Source: Paragorgia papillata
Taxonomy: Eukaryota > Cnidaria > Anthozoa > Scleralcyonacea > Coralliidae
Length of the DNA stretch: 64,000 nucleotides
NCBI GenBank assembly: GCA_035771165.1
Contig: JAWNZC010000348.1
Span: forward strand, 1,903,501 to 1,967,500
Direction of reading: 5' to 3'
Shown here: positions 33,232 to 45,661 of the stretch, piece after piece
How the letters are laid out: every line of letters begins with the position of its first letter
How positions within the stretch are numbered: position 1 is the stretch's first letter
Translations under genes and position numbers: made by a program
The notes under the pieces: generated by a model
Database searches by the model: none
Told to the model about the DNA's origin: nothing
Seen by the model: only the letters and a program-made list of their open reading frames with translations

Positions 33232-33617
33232 TTACAAATCTACAAAATACACACATTTCTAATCCATATTTATAACCAGTTAAACTCTCTGATTATTATT
33301 AACAGTATCTATTGACGACTTGCACGTGACATCACCAACAACCCAAAAACTAAGTTCTTTTAACATTTCTTACAAATTGGTGTTATAGATCCTGTTTGTT
33401 TATTGGGCATCGTGTTTTGACTTTTGTCTATGACAAATGTCTTTAAATTTTAGTGTAGATTAATGCTTCAATTGCAGTTAAACTAATTAGTATTTTTTCC
33501 CAAGCACCTCTTTAGAAACATGTAGATTCCTGCGTTTAAAAACTCAGTTTCAATGCTCTACAACAAACTCTACCAGGATTTCAAAGTCCTTGAGAAATAT
33601 AAAAACCTTCCATTTCA

Positions 33618-33724
33618 TGCTTGGACTGTCCATTGTGCCATTTTGCCTTGGAACAATAGGTATAGCTATTGTTCTACAACACGCAGCCATTGAGCTATGG
33701 CACAATGGTAAGTCCAAGCCTGTT
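33618..33724. mobile_element. About 105-bp hairpin element
   Basis: The arms GCTTGGACTGTCCATTGTGCCAT and ATGGCACAATGGTAAGTCCAAGC are complementary, and an inner ACAATAGGTATAGCTATTGT forms a second palindrome. A copy lies at about 50718-50823. Confidence 0.65.
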
Positions 33725-34085
33725 CGTTTGGCTTGTCTCTTCGAAAACCACCCAAGCGCGTTAGTTAAAGCGCATATATAAAGCGCAAATTAAGTTTGCC
33801 TTGTTTAAAATTACATCTTTTGCAGTTTTTCCTTACCTTGCTTTCTTGTTAAAATATTTCAGTTTGTTTAATATGAGAATTAAACATCTTGTGCTTCATG
33901 AGTTATCGGAGAATATATATATTTGCTATTATCAAATATAATCATTTGAAAATTCTACATGTTTAGCCTTGCGGGAGAAACACCAACACCAATTTGGTTT
34001 TATAATAGCAACTTCATATAACTTTCTCTCATAAGCCATTATGCATATCTGACGTCAAGATAATTAATTTATTATATTTAATTAA

Positions 34086-34350
34086 GGGGACCACGGATGG
34101 CGTGTGCTGTTAGGGACTTGGGGCGCTGCCTCTCACCAATAGTTAAGCCCGGTACTTCGATGGGTGACCGTCTGAGAATAGCCCCGTTCTCGAGCTTGGA
34201 CCATGTGACTAGAGTTTAGTTGGTCTCTCCTGTGCTTCGAGGGGTTTTCACGGGGTTCTCCGGTTTTCTTCTCTCCGCAAAATCAACACCATCTGGGATA
34301 GGAGTGGCGCCCACCCGTGCCTTAGGTATCTCTGACTGTGGTCGACTAAC
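34086..34350 (+). mobile_element. SINE-like element with 5S rRNA-derived head
   Basis: The segment TACTTCGATGGGTGACCG (near 34152) matches the 5S rRNA internal promoter (box C region, TACTTGGATGGGTGACCG) with one difference and is preceded by AGTTAAGCCCGG-like sequence. The downstream body contains GTGCTTCGAGGGGTTTTC and GTTCTCCGGTTTTC, a pattern I associate with invertebrate, notably cnidarian, SINEs. A second copy is at 51193-51457. The borders are approximate. Confidence 0.7.
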
Positions 34351-35075
34351 CAATCAATATGTAATTTGCATTTCAAACGAACTGAAATATCTCAATAACG
34401 AAATTAGCATAGAAACAAAAAAACTGCAAAAGATGTTACACTGTCGTCTTAAATGTTCTTTCAAATAAGAAACACCTAATTTTCGCTTCACAGGCGCTTG
34501 AAAAAACAACTCGAACTTTGAAATTGGGGTAAAGTGCTCCATCTCGTAATTGAAATATTACTCCTATAAAATCGCGATTTTAACGCAAAGAAAACAATAG
34601 TAGATATTGTATTTTTCAAAAATCTCTTAAAAAATCACATCATGTGAAATCAAATTAAAAATGTTAAAAGGTTGGTTTGCTACCAAAGATAATGATAAAA
34701 AGTTCTAACGCTTCCAGCGAAGCTCTTTAGACCAATGGACCGAAAGGAGTTCGCTCCAAACGTTGCGCTTCTTTTATGACTATTCTGACAATACGCCATG
34801 CATCGGCGTTATTTTAATGTTATATCTTCTGCCTCGATTTGTTATACAACAGTAAATTTAAAACGTATGTCTGTTTTAAGGAACAGAATACGAAATCTTT
34901 CACAATTTTAATATTGGTATTATGAAAATAACTGCTTATCATGTTAAAACTTTTTCAACCATATCCGAAATAAAGATCTCGTACTCTACGAACAACGCCC
35001 ATTTCTTCGACCACTATTCCCCTTATTTTTCATGGCATCCACCATCTTTCACACCCAATTAAAACAATATCTTAC

Positions 35076-35700
35076 TTGGACAAAATTTCCTAATGAAATT
35101 TTCCACCGTCTCTGCCAACTCCTTGTAATTTTTTGTAAGAATGGCATTTTCAGGAATCTCAACCATATCTTTAACTTGATCAATCGCTGATTGCTTGGTC
35201 AGTCCAACACCAACTGCAAACACGGCCATGTCTCGGTTAAAGAAAGGCTTCATGGCGTCACCTACGTATGTGTAACCTCTTTCCTTCGTTTGTTCTCCAT
35301 CTGTGATCACCATGAAAATTTTTTACAACACTGGGATCGTCAACACGAAGTCCCGCCTCTTTAATGGACACTTCTTCATCCGCAAGTGCTAAACCCCTAT
35401 GAGTTTTTGTTCGACCACCAGAGAGTGGACCAGGCATCTTATCTACAACACTTTCGAATTTCCCAGAAGTTTGACTTTCTTTTAGTGTAATTTCTATCTC
35501 GCCCTGTTCGCTAAATGTGACGATAGCACCTTGACCTATTACATTTCCTTCGTCGTCCCTTTCGCCAATTTTTAGTCTGTTTCCAACGAGCTTGAGAAAT
35601 TCACGCACGTGAACATAGTCACTTGGCCTAATACTTCCAGATCTATCCACCACAAATATGATATCCATCTTTTGACACTTTGCTACACCATGAGGTAAAG
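35076..35700 (-). pseudogene. VWA domain exon with a +1 frameshift (block B)
   Basis: Same exon as 52178-52801 but 625 bp instead of 624. A run of six T (plus strand, about 35318-35323) replaces five T in the other two copies. The frame changes just after DDPSVVK, before the VITDGE strand that supplies the third metal-site aspartate. The upstream part (CQKMDIIF, DRSGS, RTKTHRG) and the downstream part up to FCP are otherwise intact. It also has VSIKEAG where the others have VAIK. Homopolymer context means an assembly error is possible. Confidence 0.8.
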
Positions 35701-37148
35701 CTAAATTAAAAAGAAAAAATAGCCAACAGGAATATCATATTTTTCTACGGTTTTCCTCTGAGCTATTATTTATCGACAGGGGGTTGGGGGTTGGAGGATT
35801 TGGGGGGAGGGATCACTTAGTTTTGGGATAAGGGAATGGGGATTATTCCGTTATATCTAAGCAAAAGGGAGGTGTGTACAAAATTTCTAGTAACGTTTTC
35901 TTGCTCAGTTGGCACAGGACAAAATCTAACAAAAAGATTCTTAGCATTTGTTTCTGCCAATCAAAAAACACCACTAAATGAATACATTTTGAAGAGGTCA
36001 ATTCAATCAATAACCGCGAAGCTGCCTGTATAAACTAGCCCAGAGGATAGGATTGCCTCAAAAACCACTAGCCTGATGTTAAATTCACTACTCTCAGGTT
36101 AGAGGATTCCTACCCTGACAACATTAGTTTTGATATTTTAATTTGATCATATGAAACTAATTCAAAAGTAGAGTTAATAAGCATGGGTAGAACCAACATC
36201 ATAATTTTTAACCGAAACATCACCATTAGTAGAATTAACATCATCATTTATAGTAGAATCAACAACAGAAAAAATAGATGATACGCGGTCAGGATTAAGC
36301 CGATGAAGTTGTCCTTCAGTACCATGTTGAATTGAATAGGGTTAAGATCAAATGAGGCCAAAAGCTTACAGTAAAAAAATATTAAAATATTTATTATATG
36401 AGCGGTCAGGATTATACATATTAAAATAATTGAGACGTTCTCTGACCAAAATACTTTTAATGAATGAGCTTTCGGCTACCAGACGAAAAAAGAAGTTATA
36501 TATATATATACACCCAAAGAAATCTATAAATAAACATGACAAATAATGTTTATCTAAGTCTAAGATGCGCACATGAGAGAGTAGGTACAAACAACGTATC
36601 GCGTCTCAACGTGTGAATTATATGACATATCACACACTATAACATCTGACAAATGACATATTACATTACTATCCGCAAATAATATAATAGTTTTATTATA
36701 TACCAAAAACATTGATAAAAATAAAGAAAAGTTGTTGGTTCATAACGAAAGTGAAGCGCTTGAGAAAAATCCAAAATTTTCCATTCAGAGAATAAAAATT
36801 TGAAGTTCAAAACTGTTTCTAAAATCTGTTAATTAAAGCGCTCTTTATAGTTTAAAAAAGCTTTGGAAAGCTCGTATATAAGGATTGAAATGCCACAGAA
36901 AAGTCAAAGGGTTCGTAAGTTGTTCTTATTATAACTAAAAAGCCGAAAACTTTAGAAATATTACACTTTGTTTCGTTGTGGTATTTGATATAGCATACGA
37001 ATTAAAACATCATAATGCTATATTTCTTTAGACTAGGTGTTGCTTGCCCATATGTTCACCACAATCATGTAGTTTTACTTTTTAGTGGGGGTTTTGGGTT
37101 TGTTGGTATTTAGTGGGGGTTTTGGGTTTGTTGGTATTTTTTTTTGTA

Positions 37149-37239
<91 letters not shown>

Positions 37240-37316
37240 GGCAGGCAGACAGACAGACAGGCAGGCAGATGCAAACACGAGCAACACAACATACATACAG
37301 GCAGAGATTTTCAAAC
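35701..37316. other. Intron upstream of VWA (block B)
   Basis: No exon is seen. A core similar to the foldback at 10400-10595 occurs near 36350-36480. The stretch 36730-36810 is alignable with 19455-19530 of the older copy, evidence that the two cassettes share ancestry across introns. Confidence 0.5.
37149..37260. repeat. (GACA)n microsatellite
   Basis: About 25 GACA units followed by GGCA variants, 57 bp from the EGF exon 37317-37442. A 34-bp imperfect duplication (GTGGGGGTTTTGGGTTTGTT) precedes it. Confidence 0.95.
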
Positions 37317-37442
37317 CTGTACAAGTTTTTCCATCACCAGTAAATCCTTCATTGCATGTACATATATAATTTCCAGGACCTGTGTCCGTACACGTAGCAT
37401 TTTTGTCGCAATCATCCATTTCAGTACCACATATTTTGATTG
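37317..37442 (-). CDS. EGF-like module exon next to VWA (block B)
   Basis: A 126-bp phase 1-1 exon reading [17 protein letters not shown] ... [10 protein letters not shown]. It immediately precedes the VWA exon in the transcript. Confidence 0.87.
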
Positions 37443-38006
37443 CTATAAAATATATAGACGGTCTCAGTCAATTTCCAATGTAAAACTAGGATATATAGAA
37501 ACACACACCGTTCAATATTAACTCAAAGCCAATCATGCAACTTTAACGCTTATAGTGCTTAAGGAACAAGGATTTATTTTCTAAGAATTCCATTTGCTAA
37601 TGTCTTCGCCTGCGTAGATAGTTTAGATTCTAGATAGACCAAAAATGAGAGCATTTGTTCATTCAAATCAATCTCTAACTGTCTAACTGTCGTTGTCAAG
37701 GTAACTTCGCGCATGCGCGATAGGAAAAGTGTTGAATGTTTGCAGATGTCTCTTTTCTGTAGAGAGACCTCTGCCAGCAGGTAAGGGGTTACCGAACTCG
37801 TTTTTGAAATAAATTGGATTTAATGTAAATTTGCGACCATTTTGAAACGTCACTATTGTCATAGTTCTGAAGTTGGAAATTTGTATTTTTTCCACTTTTG
37901 AAAAAAAACAGTAGGGAGCCACCTCAGTAAGAAAGTCCTTTATATTTTACTGCAAAATAGGCAGCTTTTGTTTCGATAATTGGTACTAGACAAAAGATTT
38001 TCAAAC

Positions 38007-38132
38007 CTGTACAAGACTTTCCATCACCAGTATATCCTTTATTGCAAGTACATTCATATTTTCCAAGATCAATGTCATTGCACGTAGCATATTTGTGACA
38101 GTCATCACGTGGGGTTCCGCATATTTTAACTT
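38007..38132 (-). CDS. EGF-like module exon
   Basis: A 126-bp phase 1-1 exon reading EVKICGTPRDDCHKY ... GYTGDGKSCT. The loop NDIDLGKYEC differs from the next two modules. It is one of three closely spaced EGF exons (38.0-38.8 kb) absent from the older copy. Confidence 0.87.
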
Positions 38133-38318
38133 CTAATAAATATGAGTAGCAACATGTTAAAACTGAATGACTTTTTAATAGCAAGATCACGCAAAAAGAA
38201 CGACATGCCAACAACCAACAATACAGAAACATGCTACATAAGTACTTAATATATATTTTACTGCAAAGTAAGCAGTTTTTGTTTCGATAACTGGTACAAG
38301 ACAAAACGATTTTCAAAC

Positions 38319-38444
38319 CTGTACAAGACTTTCCATCACCAGTATATCCTTCATTACAAGTACATTTATATTTTCCAAGACCAAGGTCATTGCACGTAGC
38401 ATGTTTGTGACAGTCATCACGTGGGGTTCCGCATATTTTAATTT
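38319..38444 (-). CDS. EGF-like module exon
   Basis: A 126-bp phase 1-1 exon without a methionine, reading EIKICGTPRDDCHKH ... GYTGDGKSCT. About 310-340 bp separate it from its two near-identical neighbours, and intron sequence is shared with them too (AATAAATATGAGTAGCAAC upstream of each), so these are local tandem duplicates. Confidence 0.87.
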
Positions 38445-38658
38445 CTAATAAATATGAGTAGCAACAACATGTTAAAACTTAATGACTTTTTTACCTTAAT
38501 AACTTTTTTAATAACAAGATCACGACAAAAAACCCGACACGACAACAACCAACAATAGAGAAACATGCTATACAGAAGTACTTAATATATATTTTACTGC
38601 AAAGTGAGCAGTTTTTGTTCAGATAATTGCATGATACTAGACAAAAAGGCCTTCAAAC

Positions 38659-38784
38659 CTGTACAAGACTTTCCATCACCAGTATATCCTTCATTGCAAG
38701 TACATTTATATTTTCCAAGACCAAGGTCACTGCACGTAGCATACTTGTGACAGTCATCACCTGGGGTTCCGCAAATTTTACGTT
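38659..38784 (-). CDS. EGF-like module exon
   Basis: A 126-bp phase 1-1 exon reading ERKICGTPGDDCHKY ... GYTGDGKSCT. It is the first EGF after the Calx-beta run of its block in transcript order. Confidence 0.87.
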
Positions 38785-39354
38785 CTAATAAATATGAGTA
38801 TAGCAACAACATGTTAAAACTTAATGACTTTTTTAGTATCTCACGCAAAAAAATGGAAAAAAAAACCCAATAAAAAACAACAAAAAAGCAACCGAATACC
38901 AGGTTAAAACAATTACTTCGCGAGACATTGATTACGTGATTCCTGGTTTATGATAAAATGTTAATGGCTATATTAAATGTTTATTTGATTAATTGAAGAA
39001 TTAATTTAACACGAACAAAATTTTAGCAATCATAACACTCGTCACATTCAACTGTCCAAAACACTCCTCGAAATAATAAGCTACTACAAAGTCCAGTGAC
39101 AAAAAATCCCAATAGTGTCAGTAAACCGCCTACAACACATTTATAAAATTATATAAACTATTTGCCAGATTTCTTACACCAGAGTTTTCTAACTCGCGCG
39201 AACGAAGACTCGACGAACGCGCATGACAAGATTAGGTTAATACATGATTAACTTGTAAGATAGATTACAAGATAATATGTGATACCACAAACTTAGGTTA
39301 CATAGTGAGTTTGGATGTTCCTTCACAGCTCTAAAAATATTAATACATTTTTAC

Positions 39355-40171
39355 CTTCATTGTCGAGAATATTCACAGAAGAAGGTTTGCCAGTTTTCAC
39401 GCCAGGAGAAGATGATGCAAGAGAAACTGTAAACGTTTCCGTAGGTTCAATCACTGAATCATCAACCACGTCAATTTCTATTTGTTTCGGGCCAGTTTCA
39501 CCAGGTTCAAATGTAACATTCACCGTCATGGGAACAAAATCATCTTCTCCGGCTGTTGATGGGCTAGTCGAAACACTGAAAAACAGTTGAAACGAAAAAA
39601 GATCATTCGAAATTTGGTTACAGTATACTCCATGAATTAAGAACAGGGTGAAGCAGCACATTCTTACGGCCGTTTAAGTGTGCTGCAGAAGATGCGAGTG
39701 CAACTCCATCTGAAGCCAACAGTTTTCAATGGAGCTCGCCGTAGAAGAAATTTCTCTTGACAATATGTTTTTCCAAAGAAAATTTGGAAATAATGTAAGG
39801 AAGAATTGAAGCAAACAAGTATATCATGCAGCCTTGAATGAACGCATAATTTACACGACGTTCAGAATGCGTTTTTTGTTCATGTGTCTACACATGCAAT
39901 CCTTCTCGTGAGGGAATGCAGAAAATTTGGTCGCCGTCTGTCAGACTTATTTCCATCGCGTTATTATCCGATCATGCAGGTTGCCCGTTAAGAGAACCAG
40001 TGAAAAACACAGCCCTACCGACTAGTAAAAACAAAACTTATTAAATTATTGGTTCATCTTACCTAACAGTTACTGCACTACTGACTTCGCCTGAAGTTAA
40101 TGAAACTTCAACTACAGCCTTTTCATTTTCCTTTACATCGTAATCACGTTTTGTAAATTCAAATACAGCTT
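39355..40171 (-). CDS. Calx-beta domain, two exons (40063-40171 and 39355-39575)
   Basis: The 5' exon reads EAVFEFTKRDYDVKENEKA with SGEVSSAVTV (A replaces P). The 3' exon reads VSTSPSTAGEDDF, VVDDSVIEPTETF and ends DNEG instead of DNDG. It is the most distinct Calx-beta of the block. Its intron (487 bp) has no recognised repeat. Confidence 0.92.
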
Positions 40172-40666
40172 CTAGCAATGAAAAATAAGACGAAACAAAC
40201 ATTACCTACATTTTTGGTCGTTAAATTTACCTGATAGGAATGTAGTCAAACGTTACGGCTGTGATAATACCATACAGAATAATATAACAATAACTTTAAC
40301 AATAATGACAAATTTGAGTACGTAAAATAGAAAGGAATGGGCAAATTATAAGTAGAAAAGAGGAAACAGAAAATGATAGAGCAAATAAAACTGTTAGGTA
40401 ATGTTAGCGGGACAGTGAGCAGTGTAATGATACGAGTTGAAGTAAAAAAAACGCATGTGTGTAAGTATTAAAAGCTATCGAGTATCAAGGGAGAGTGTGC
40501 AGAAGGTCAAGAACGCATGACAATAATGAGAAAACACAATAGACAAAGAGTGAGAAAACTATTTAGATGAAGGATACAACTCTCGCATAGTTTTCTCAAC
40601 CAAAATTAAATAAGAAACAATTCTAGAATTTGATCAAAATCTTAAGAAACATTATACACCGATTAC

Positions 40667-41503
40667 CATCATTATCTAGAATGTTAACAGAAGTAGGTTC
40701 GCCAGTTTTCACGCCAGGTGAAGAGGAAGCAAGAGAAACTGTAAACTCTTCCGTGGGTTCAACCATTGAATCATCATCCAAGTCAATTTCTACTAGTTTC
40801 GGGCCAGTTTCACCAGGTTGAAATGTAACATTCACCGCCAAGGGAACAAAATCATCTTCCCCAGCTGTTGATGGGCTAGTGGACACACTGAAACAACAAT
40901 TAAAAAAGAAACCCTTATTGGATACCTTATCTTTCATGGATTCCGAAAGAATGCACAAGTTTTAAGAAATCATGATTTTTTGAAATTGCCAAAGCAACTA
41001 AAACATTTAGTTAAAATCGTGAAAATTAGCGTAATGCAAGATTACTGATTATGACAGCGGAATTTTAACAAGTATCTGTTGACCTATCAAGTTCACAAAG
41101 ATTCGAATAGAGTTTTATCCAACTTGAATGCATGTTGCATGACGGTCTAATCTCACGACCACTTAACGTTTAATCACGATTGCATGGATGCTGAACATGC
41201 AAGTTCAACTTCTGCAGAAATCAAAATTTTCCAGGTGACTCAACAGTGCAAGATAGTCATTAATATATATTTTAAACTTTTTTAAAAGATACCTGTAATT
41301 TAAAAATAATGTAATCGCGTACCGGTTCCAAACGTAACGCGCAACCCGCTTGACATGTAAGAATAAAATTGATTAATTTATTGTTTCGTGTTACCTAACA
41401 GTTACTGGACTACTGACTTGACCGGAAGTTAAGACAATTTCAACTACAGCTTTTTCATTCTCCTTTACATCGTAATCACGTTTTGTGAATTCAAAGACAA
41501 CTT
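40667..41503 (-). CDS. Calx-beta domain, two exons (41395-41503 and 40667-40887)
   Basis: LAVNVTF variant with DDDSMVEPTEEF; M replaces the V seen in all other copies. The 5' exon reads EVVFEFTKRDYDVKENEKA. It corresponds to 57741-58577, and its 3' exon is close to that of 24561-24781. Confidence 0.92.
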
Positions 41504-41912
41504 CTAGAAATGCAAAAATAAAACGAAAGAACATTACTTTCCATTTCGGTCAAAAACTTCAACTTTTCTGATAGAAAACCAATAAAACGACACGGCCGTG
41601 ATACCACACAAAATAAAACAAAAACTTTAACGGCGATGACAAACTGAATTGTAGTTTCAAAAACGGTAAAAAAATTAAAAAGGGGGGAGAAGAAAAAAAT
41701 TTTGAATTTGGATGGGCGAATTAATATTAGTGGGACAGTGAACAAGTCATGAAAAAAATGGCAGCTGCGCATAAGGTCAGGTGTGTATGACAATCGCTTC
41801 AAACAGTTAGACGAACGATACAATTCTTAGATAGTTTTGTCTCGCATAAAATTAAATAAGAAACAATTTCAGTCTTTGGCCAAAACCATTAAAAACATTA
41901 TACATCGTTTAC

Positions 41913-42532
41913 CATCATTATCTAAAATGTTAACAGAAGCAGGTTCGCCAGTTTTCACGCCAGGTGAAGAGGAAACAAGAGAAACTGTAAACTCTTCCGT
42001 GGGTTCAACCACTGAATCATCATCTAAGTCAATTTCTACTAGTTTTGGGCCAGTTTCACCAGGTTGAAATGTAACATTCACCGCCAAGGGAACAAAATCA
42101 TCTTTCCCAGCTGTTGAGGGGCTAGTGGCCACACTGAAACAACAATTAAAAAAACCTTATTCGATAACTTATCTTTCATGGATTCGGCAAGAATGTACAA
42201 CATTACGATTGCATGGATGCTCAACATGCAAGTTCAACTCCGCAGAAATCAACATTTTCCAGGTGACGTCGACAGTGCAAGATAGTCATTAATATATATT
42301 TTAAACTTTTTTAAAAGATACCTGTAATTTAAAAATAATGTAATCGCGTACCGGTTCCAAACGTAACGCGCAACCCTCTTGACATGTAAGAATAAAATTG
42401 ATTAATTTATTGTTTCGTGTTACCTAACAGTTACTGGACTACTGACTTGACCGGAAGTTAAGACAATTTCAACTACAGCTTTTTCATTCTCCTTTACATC
42501 GTAATCACGTTTTGTGAATTCAAAGACAACTT
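41913..42532 (-). CDS. Calx-beta domain, two exons (42424-42532 and 41913-42133)
   Basis: LAVNVTF variant with SLVSSSPG and AGKDDF. The 3' exon looks like a chimera: its 5' part carries VATSPST as in the VSRTV type, and the rest is LAVNV type. I find no exact counterpart in block C, consistent with unequal exchange. Confidence 0.92.
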
Positions 42533-42872
42533 CTAGAAATGCAAAAATAAAACGAAAGAACATTACTTTCCATTTCGGTCAAAAACTTCAACTTTTCTGA
42601 TAGAAAACCAATAGTTTCAAAAACGGTAAAAAAATTAAAAAGGGGGGAGAAGAAAAAAAATTTGAATTTGGATGGGCGAATTAATATTAGTGGGACAGTG
42701 AACAAGTCATGAAGAAAATGGTAGCTGCGCATAAGGTCAGGTGTGTATGATAATCGCGACAAACAATTAGACGAACGATACAATTCTTACATAGTTTTGT
42801 CTCGCATAAAATTAAATAAGAAACAATTTCAGTCTTTGGCCAAAACCATTAAAAACATTATACATCGTTTAC

Positions 42873-43455
42873 CATCATTATCTAAAATGTTAACAGAAGC
42901 AGGTTCGCCAGTTTTCACGCCAGGTGAAGAGGAAGCAAGAGAAACTGTAAAATATTCTGTAGGTTCAACCACTGAATCATCATCTAAGTCAATTTCTACT
43001 AGTTTCGGGCCAGTTTCACCAGGTTCAAATGTAACATCTACCGTCCTGGAAACAAAATCGTCTTCCCCGGCTGTTGATGGGCTAGTGGCCACACTGAAAT
43101 AACAATTAAAAAAACCTTATTCGATAACTTATCTTTCATGGATTCGGCAAGAATGTACAACATTACGATTGCATGGATGCTCAACATGCAAGTTCAACTC
43201 CGCAGAAATCAACATTTTCCAGGTGACGTCGACAGTGCAAGATAGTCATTAATATTTTAAACTTTTAAAAGATAATTTAAAAGTAATGTAATCGCGTCCT
43301 TTCCACATGTAAGAATAAAATTGATTAATTTATTGTTTCGTCTTACCTAACAGTTACTGGACTACTGACTTGACCCGAAGTTAAGACAACCTCAACTACA
43401 GCTTTTTCATTTTCATTTACATTGTAATCACGTTTTGTGAATTCAAATACAGCTT
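42873..43455 (-). CDS. Calx-beta domain, two exons (43347-43455 and 42873-43093)
   Basis: VSRTVDVTF variant with EYFTVSL. The intron downstream of it (42533-42872) lacks about 64 bp present in the equivalent intron 41504-41912. Nearly identical units are present three times in block C (58918, 59879, 60840). Confidence 0.92.
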
Positions 43456-43882
43456 CTAGAAATGAAAAATGAAACGAAACAAACAAACATTACCTACTTT
43501 TTAGGTTTTACTAATTAGACTGTACACAGCCGCGTGAAACGAATGGGCAGAAATGAGGAACACAAGAAAAGACGACACAGAAAATAGGACACAGAAAATG
43601 AAAATACAAAGAGAAGTGCTAGCTAATGTTAGTAAGACATTGCGCAGTGTATTCATACGAGTTGAAGCAAAGAAAACTATATCAAATATCAAGAGAGAGT
43701 GCACAGAAGGGCAGGAATGCATGACAATAATGAGAGAACGTAATTGACAAAGAGTGAAAAAAACAATTTAAATGAACGATACAACACTCCAATAGCTTTC
43801 TCGTACTTTTCTCTCCAATAAAAATAAAAGAAACAATTTCAGACTTTGGTGCAAACCATAAAAAACATTATACATTGCTCAC

Positions 43883-44566
43883 CATCATTATCTAGAATGT
43901 TAACTGAAGCAGGTACGCCAGTCTTCACGCCAGGTGAAGAGGAAGCAAGAGAAACTGTAAAATCTTCTGTAGGTTCAACCACTGAATCGTCAACTAAGTC
44001 AATTTTTACTAGTTTCGGGCCAGTTTCGCCAGGTTGAAATGTAACATCTACCGTCGTAGGAACAAAATCGTCTTCCCCGGCTGTTGATGGGCTAGTGGCC
44101 ACACTGAAACAACAATTACAAAAACCTTATTCGATAGTTCGATACTTTATCTTTCATGGATTCCGCAAGAATGAACAAGATAGTTTTGAAAAATCATGAT
44201 TTTTTTAAATTGCTAAAGCAACTACAACATTTTGTTAAAATCGTGAAGATTAGCGTAATGCAAAATTACTGATTATGCATGACAGCGGAATTTTACGAAG
44301 TTATTTGTTGACCTATCAAGTTCACAAAGATTCGAATATAGTTTTATCCAACTTGGATGCACGATTATAGATATCCATGCAGATACACACACGTTGCTTC
44401 TCGTTGTCACTTTTTACACTTTCCTTTTATTTCATTTATTGCTTTACTTACACAACAGTCACAGGTATTTCACTGATTTGGCCAGATAAAACAGCAATTT
44501 CCACCAATGCCTTTTTATCATTCTCATTAACATCGTACGTGAGTTTTGTAAAGCCAATGACAACGA
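43883..44566 (-). CDS. Calx-beta domain, two exons (44452-44566 and 43883-44103)
   Basis: First-module form with a 115-bp 5' exon (LTYDVNEND). The donor of the 3' exon is GTGAG here and GTAAG in the counterparts, so splicing is probably retained. Confidence 0.92.
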
Positions 44567-45073
44567 CTAGAAAATTAAATTTATCAGAACAATTACATAG
44601 TTATTATCCACAATCTCTATGTCAAATACTATAGTTAAAACACACTGAACATTTGGATGCAGTCTCTACAACAATAAAATATAAAATATTATTATATTAA
44701 AATATAATATATTATTATAAACATGTACATCACTACAAAGTACAGAACGGGTGCTAGCTAGTTCAGTTAAAGGTTCAGTGAGCAATGTCAGTGCCCGGCA
44801 AACTTCTCCTAGTATTGCTAGTATGCCTTGGTCACCACCACATACCTTAATTTGAAATAGGTGTCAACGTGGCATTTCACAGTACATGCAGTCTACTGGG
44901 TCTAATGTGCGGGGACAAAAGTGAACAAGGCAACTAGACGTAGCTTTTAACCACATTCCAAAAATACGAATCTCTTAAAGTTTCCTTTCATCGGAGATCA
45001 ATTTCCAGGGAATATTTGCAGAACAGTTACATCGCGGGAAAAAATCATAATAGAAAACTCTTAATTCACAAAC

Positions 45074-45199
45074 CTGTACACGTTTTTCCATCTCCAGAAT
45101 ACCCTTCATTACAAGTACACTTATAGCTTCCACGACCAGTGTCAGAACATGTTGCAAACTTGTGGCAGTCGTCTTTGTCGGTACCACATATCTTAATTT
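45074..45199 (-). CDS. EGF-like module exon
   Basis: A 126-bp phase 1-1 exon reading EIKICGTDKDDCHKF ... GYSGDGKTCT. Counterpart of 28030-28155 and 63038-63163. Confidence 0.87.
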
Positions 45200-45250
45200 C
45201 TTACAAAAATACGAAAAAAACAAGTTTGACAACAATTATAAGTAAGGGTT

Positions 45251-45354
45251 GAGGAAAATTAGTGACTAAATGTCCCAAAAGCCGAGGGACGATTTCTGGA
45301 ACATTCACAAATAGTCCCGAAGTTTGATGGGAAATTTATTCATTAATTTCCCAA
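45251..45354. repeat. About 100-bp hairpin repeat (copy 3 of 4)
   Basis: Same foldback as 22139-22242. Confidence 0.6.
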
Positions 45355-45661
45355 CATGTCATTGTATTAGTTTGTAATACTATATAGCATTGTTTGGAAT
45401 CTATTGGGGAATTAGAACGTGTAATAAAGACATAGCTGAAGAAATATATTTAACTGTGATGGATTTTGTGAAAAACATAATTTAACTACTTTTGAGTAGT
45501 AAAATTGAATTATCTTTTGAAGTTCAGTCATGCATGCATGCATTAAGAAAAAAATAATTTTCAACGTAATTGTTTTCATCGGAGGTCAATTTCCAGAGAA
45601 TATTTGCAGAACAGTTACATCGCGTGAAAAATTCATAATTGAAAGCTCTCAATTCACCAAC

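Noticed and set aside
35059..35668. Two separate VWA-derived genes in block B
   Set aside because: The two overlapping frames are one exon broken by a single extra T, as comparison with 52178-52801 shows.
42743..43102. Plus-strand frames opposite the Calx-beta exons, conserved in every copy
   Set aside because: They are antisense shadows of the 3' Calx-beta exon. The minus strand has the domain, splice sites and consistent phases, and the plus frames have no recognisable fold.
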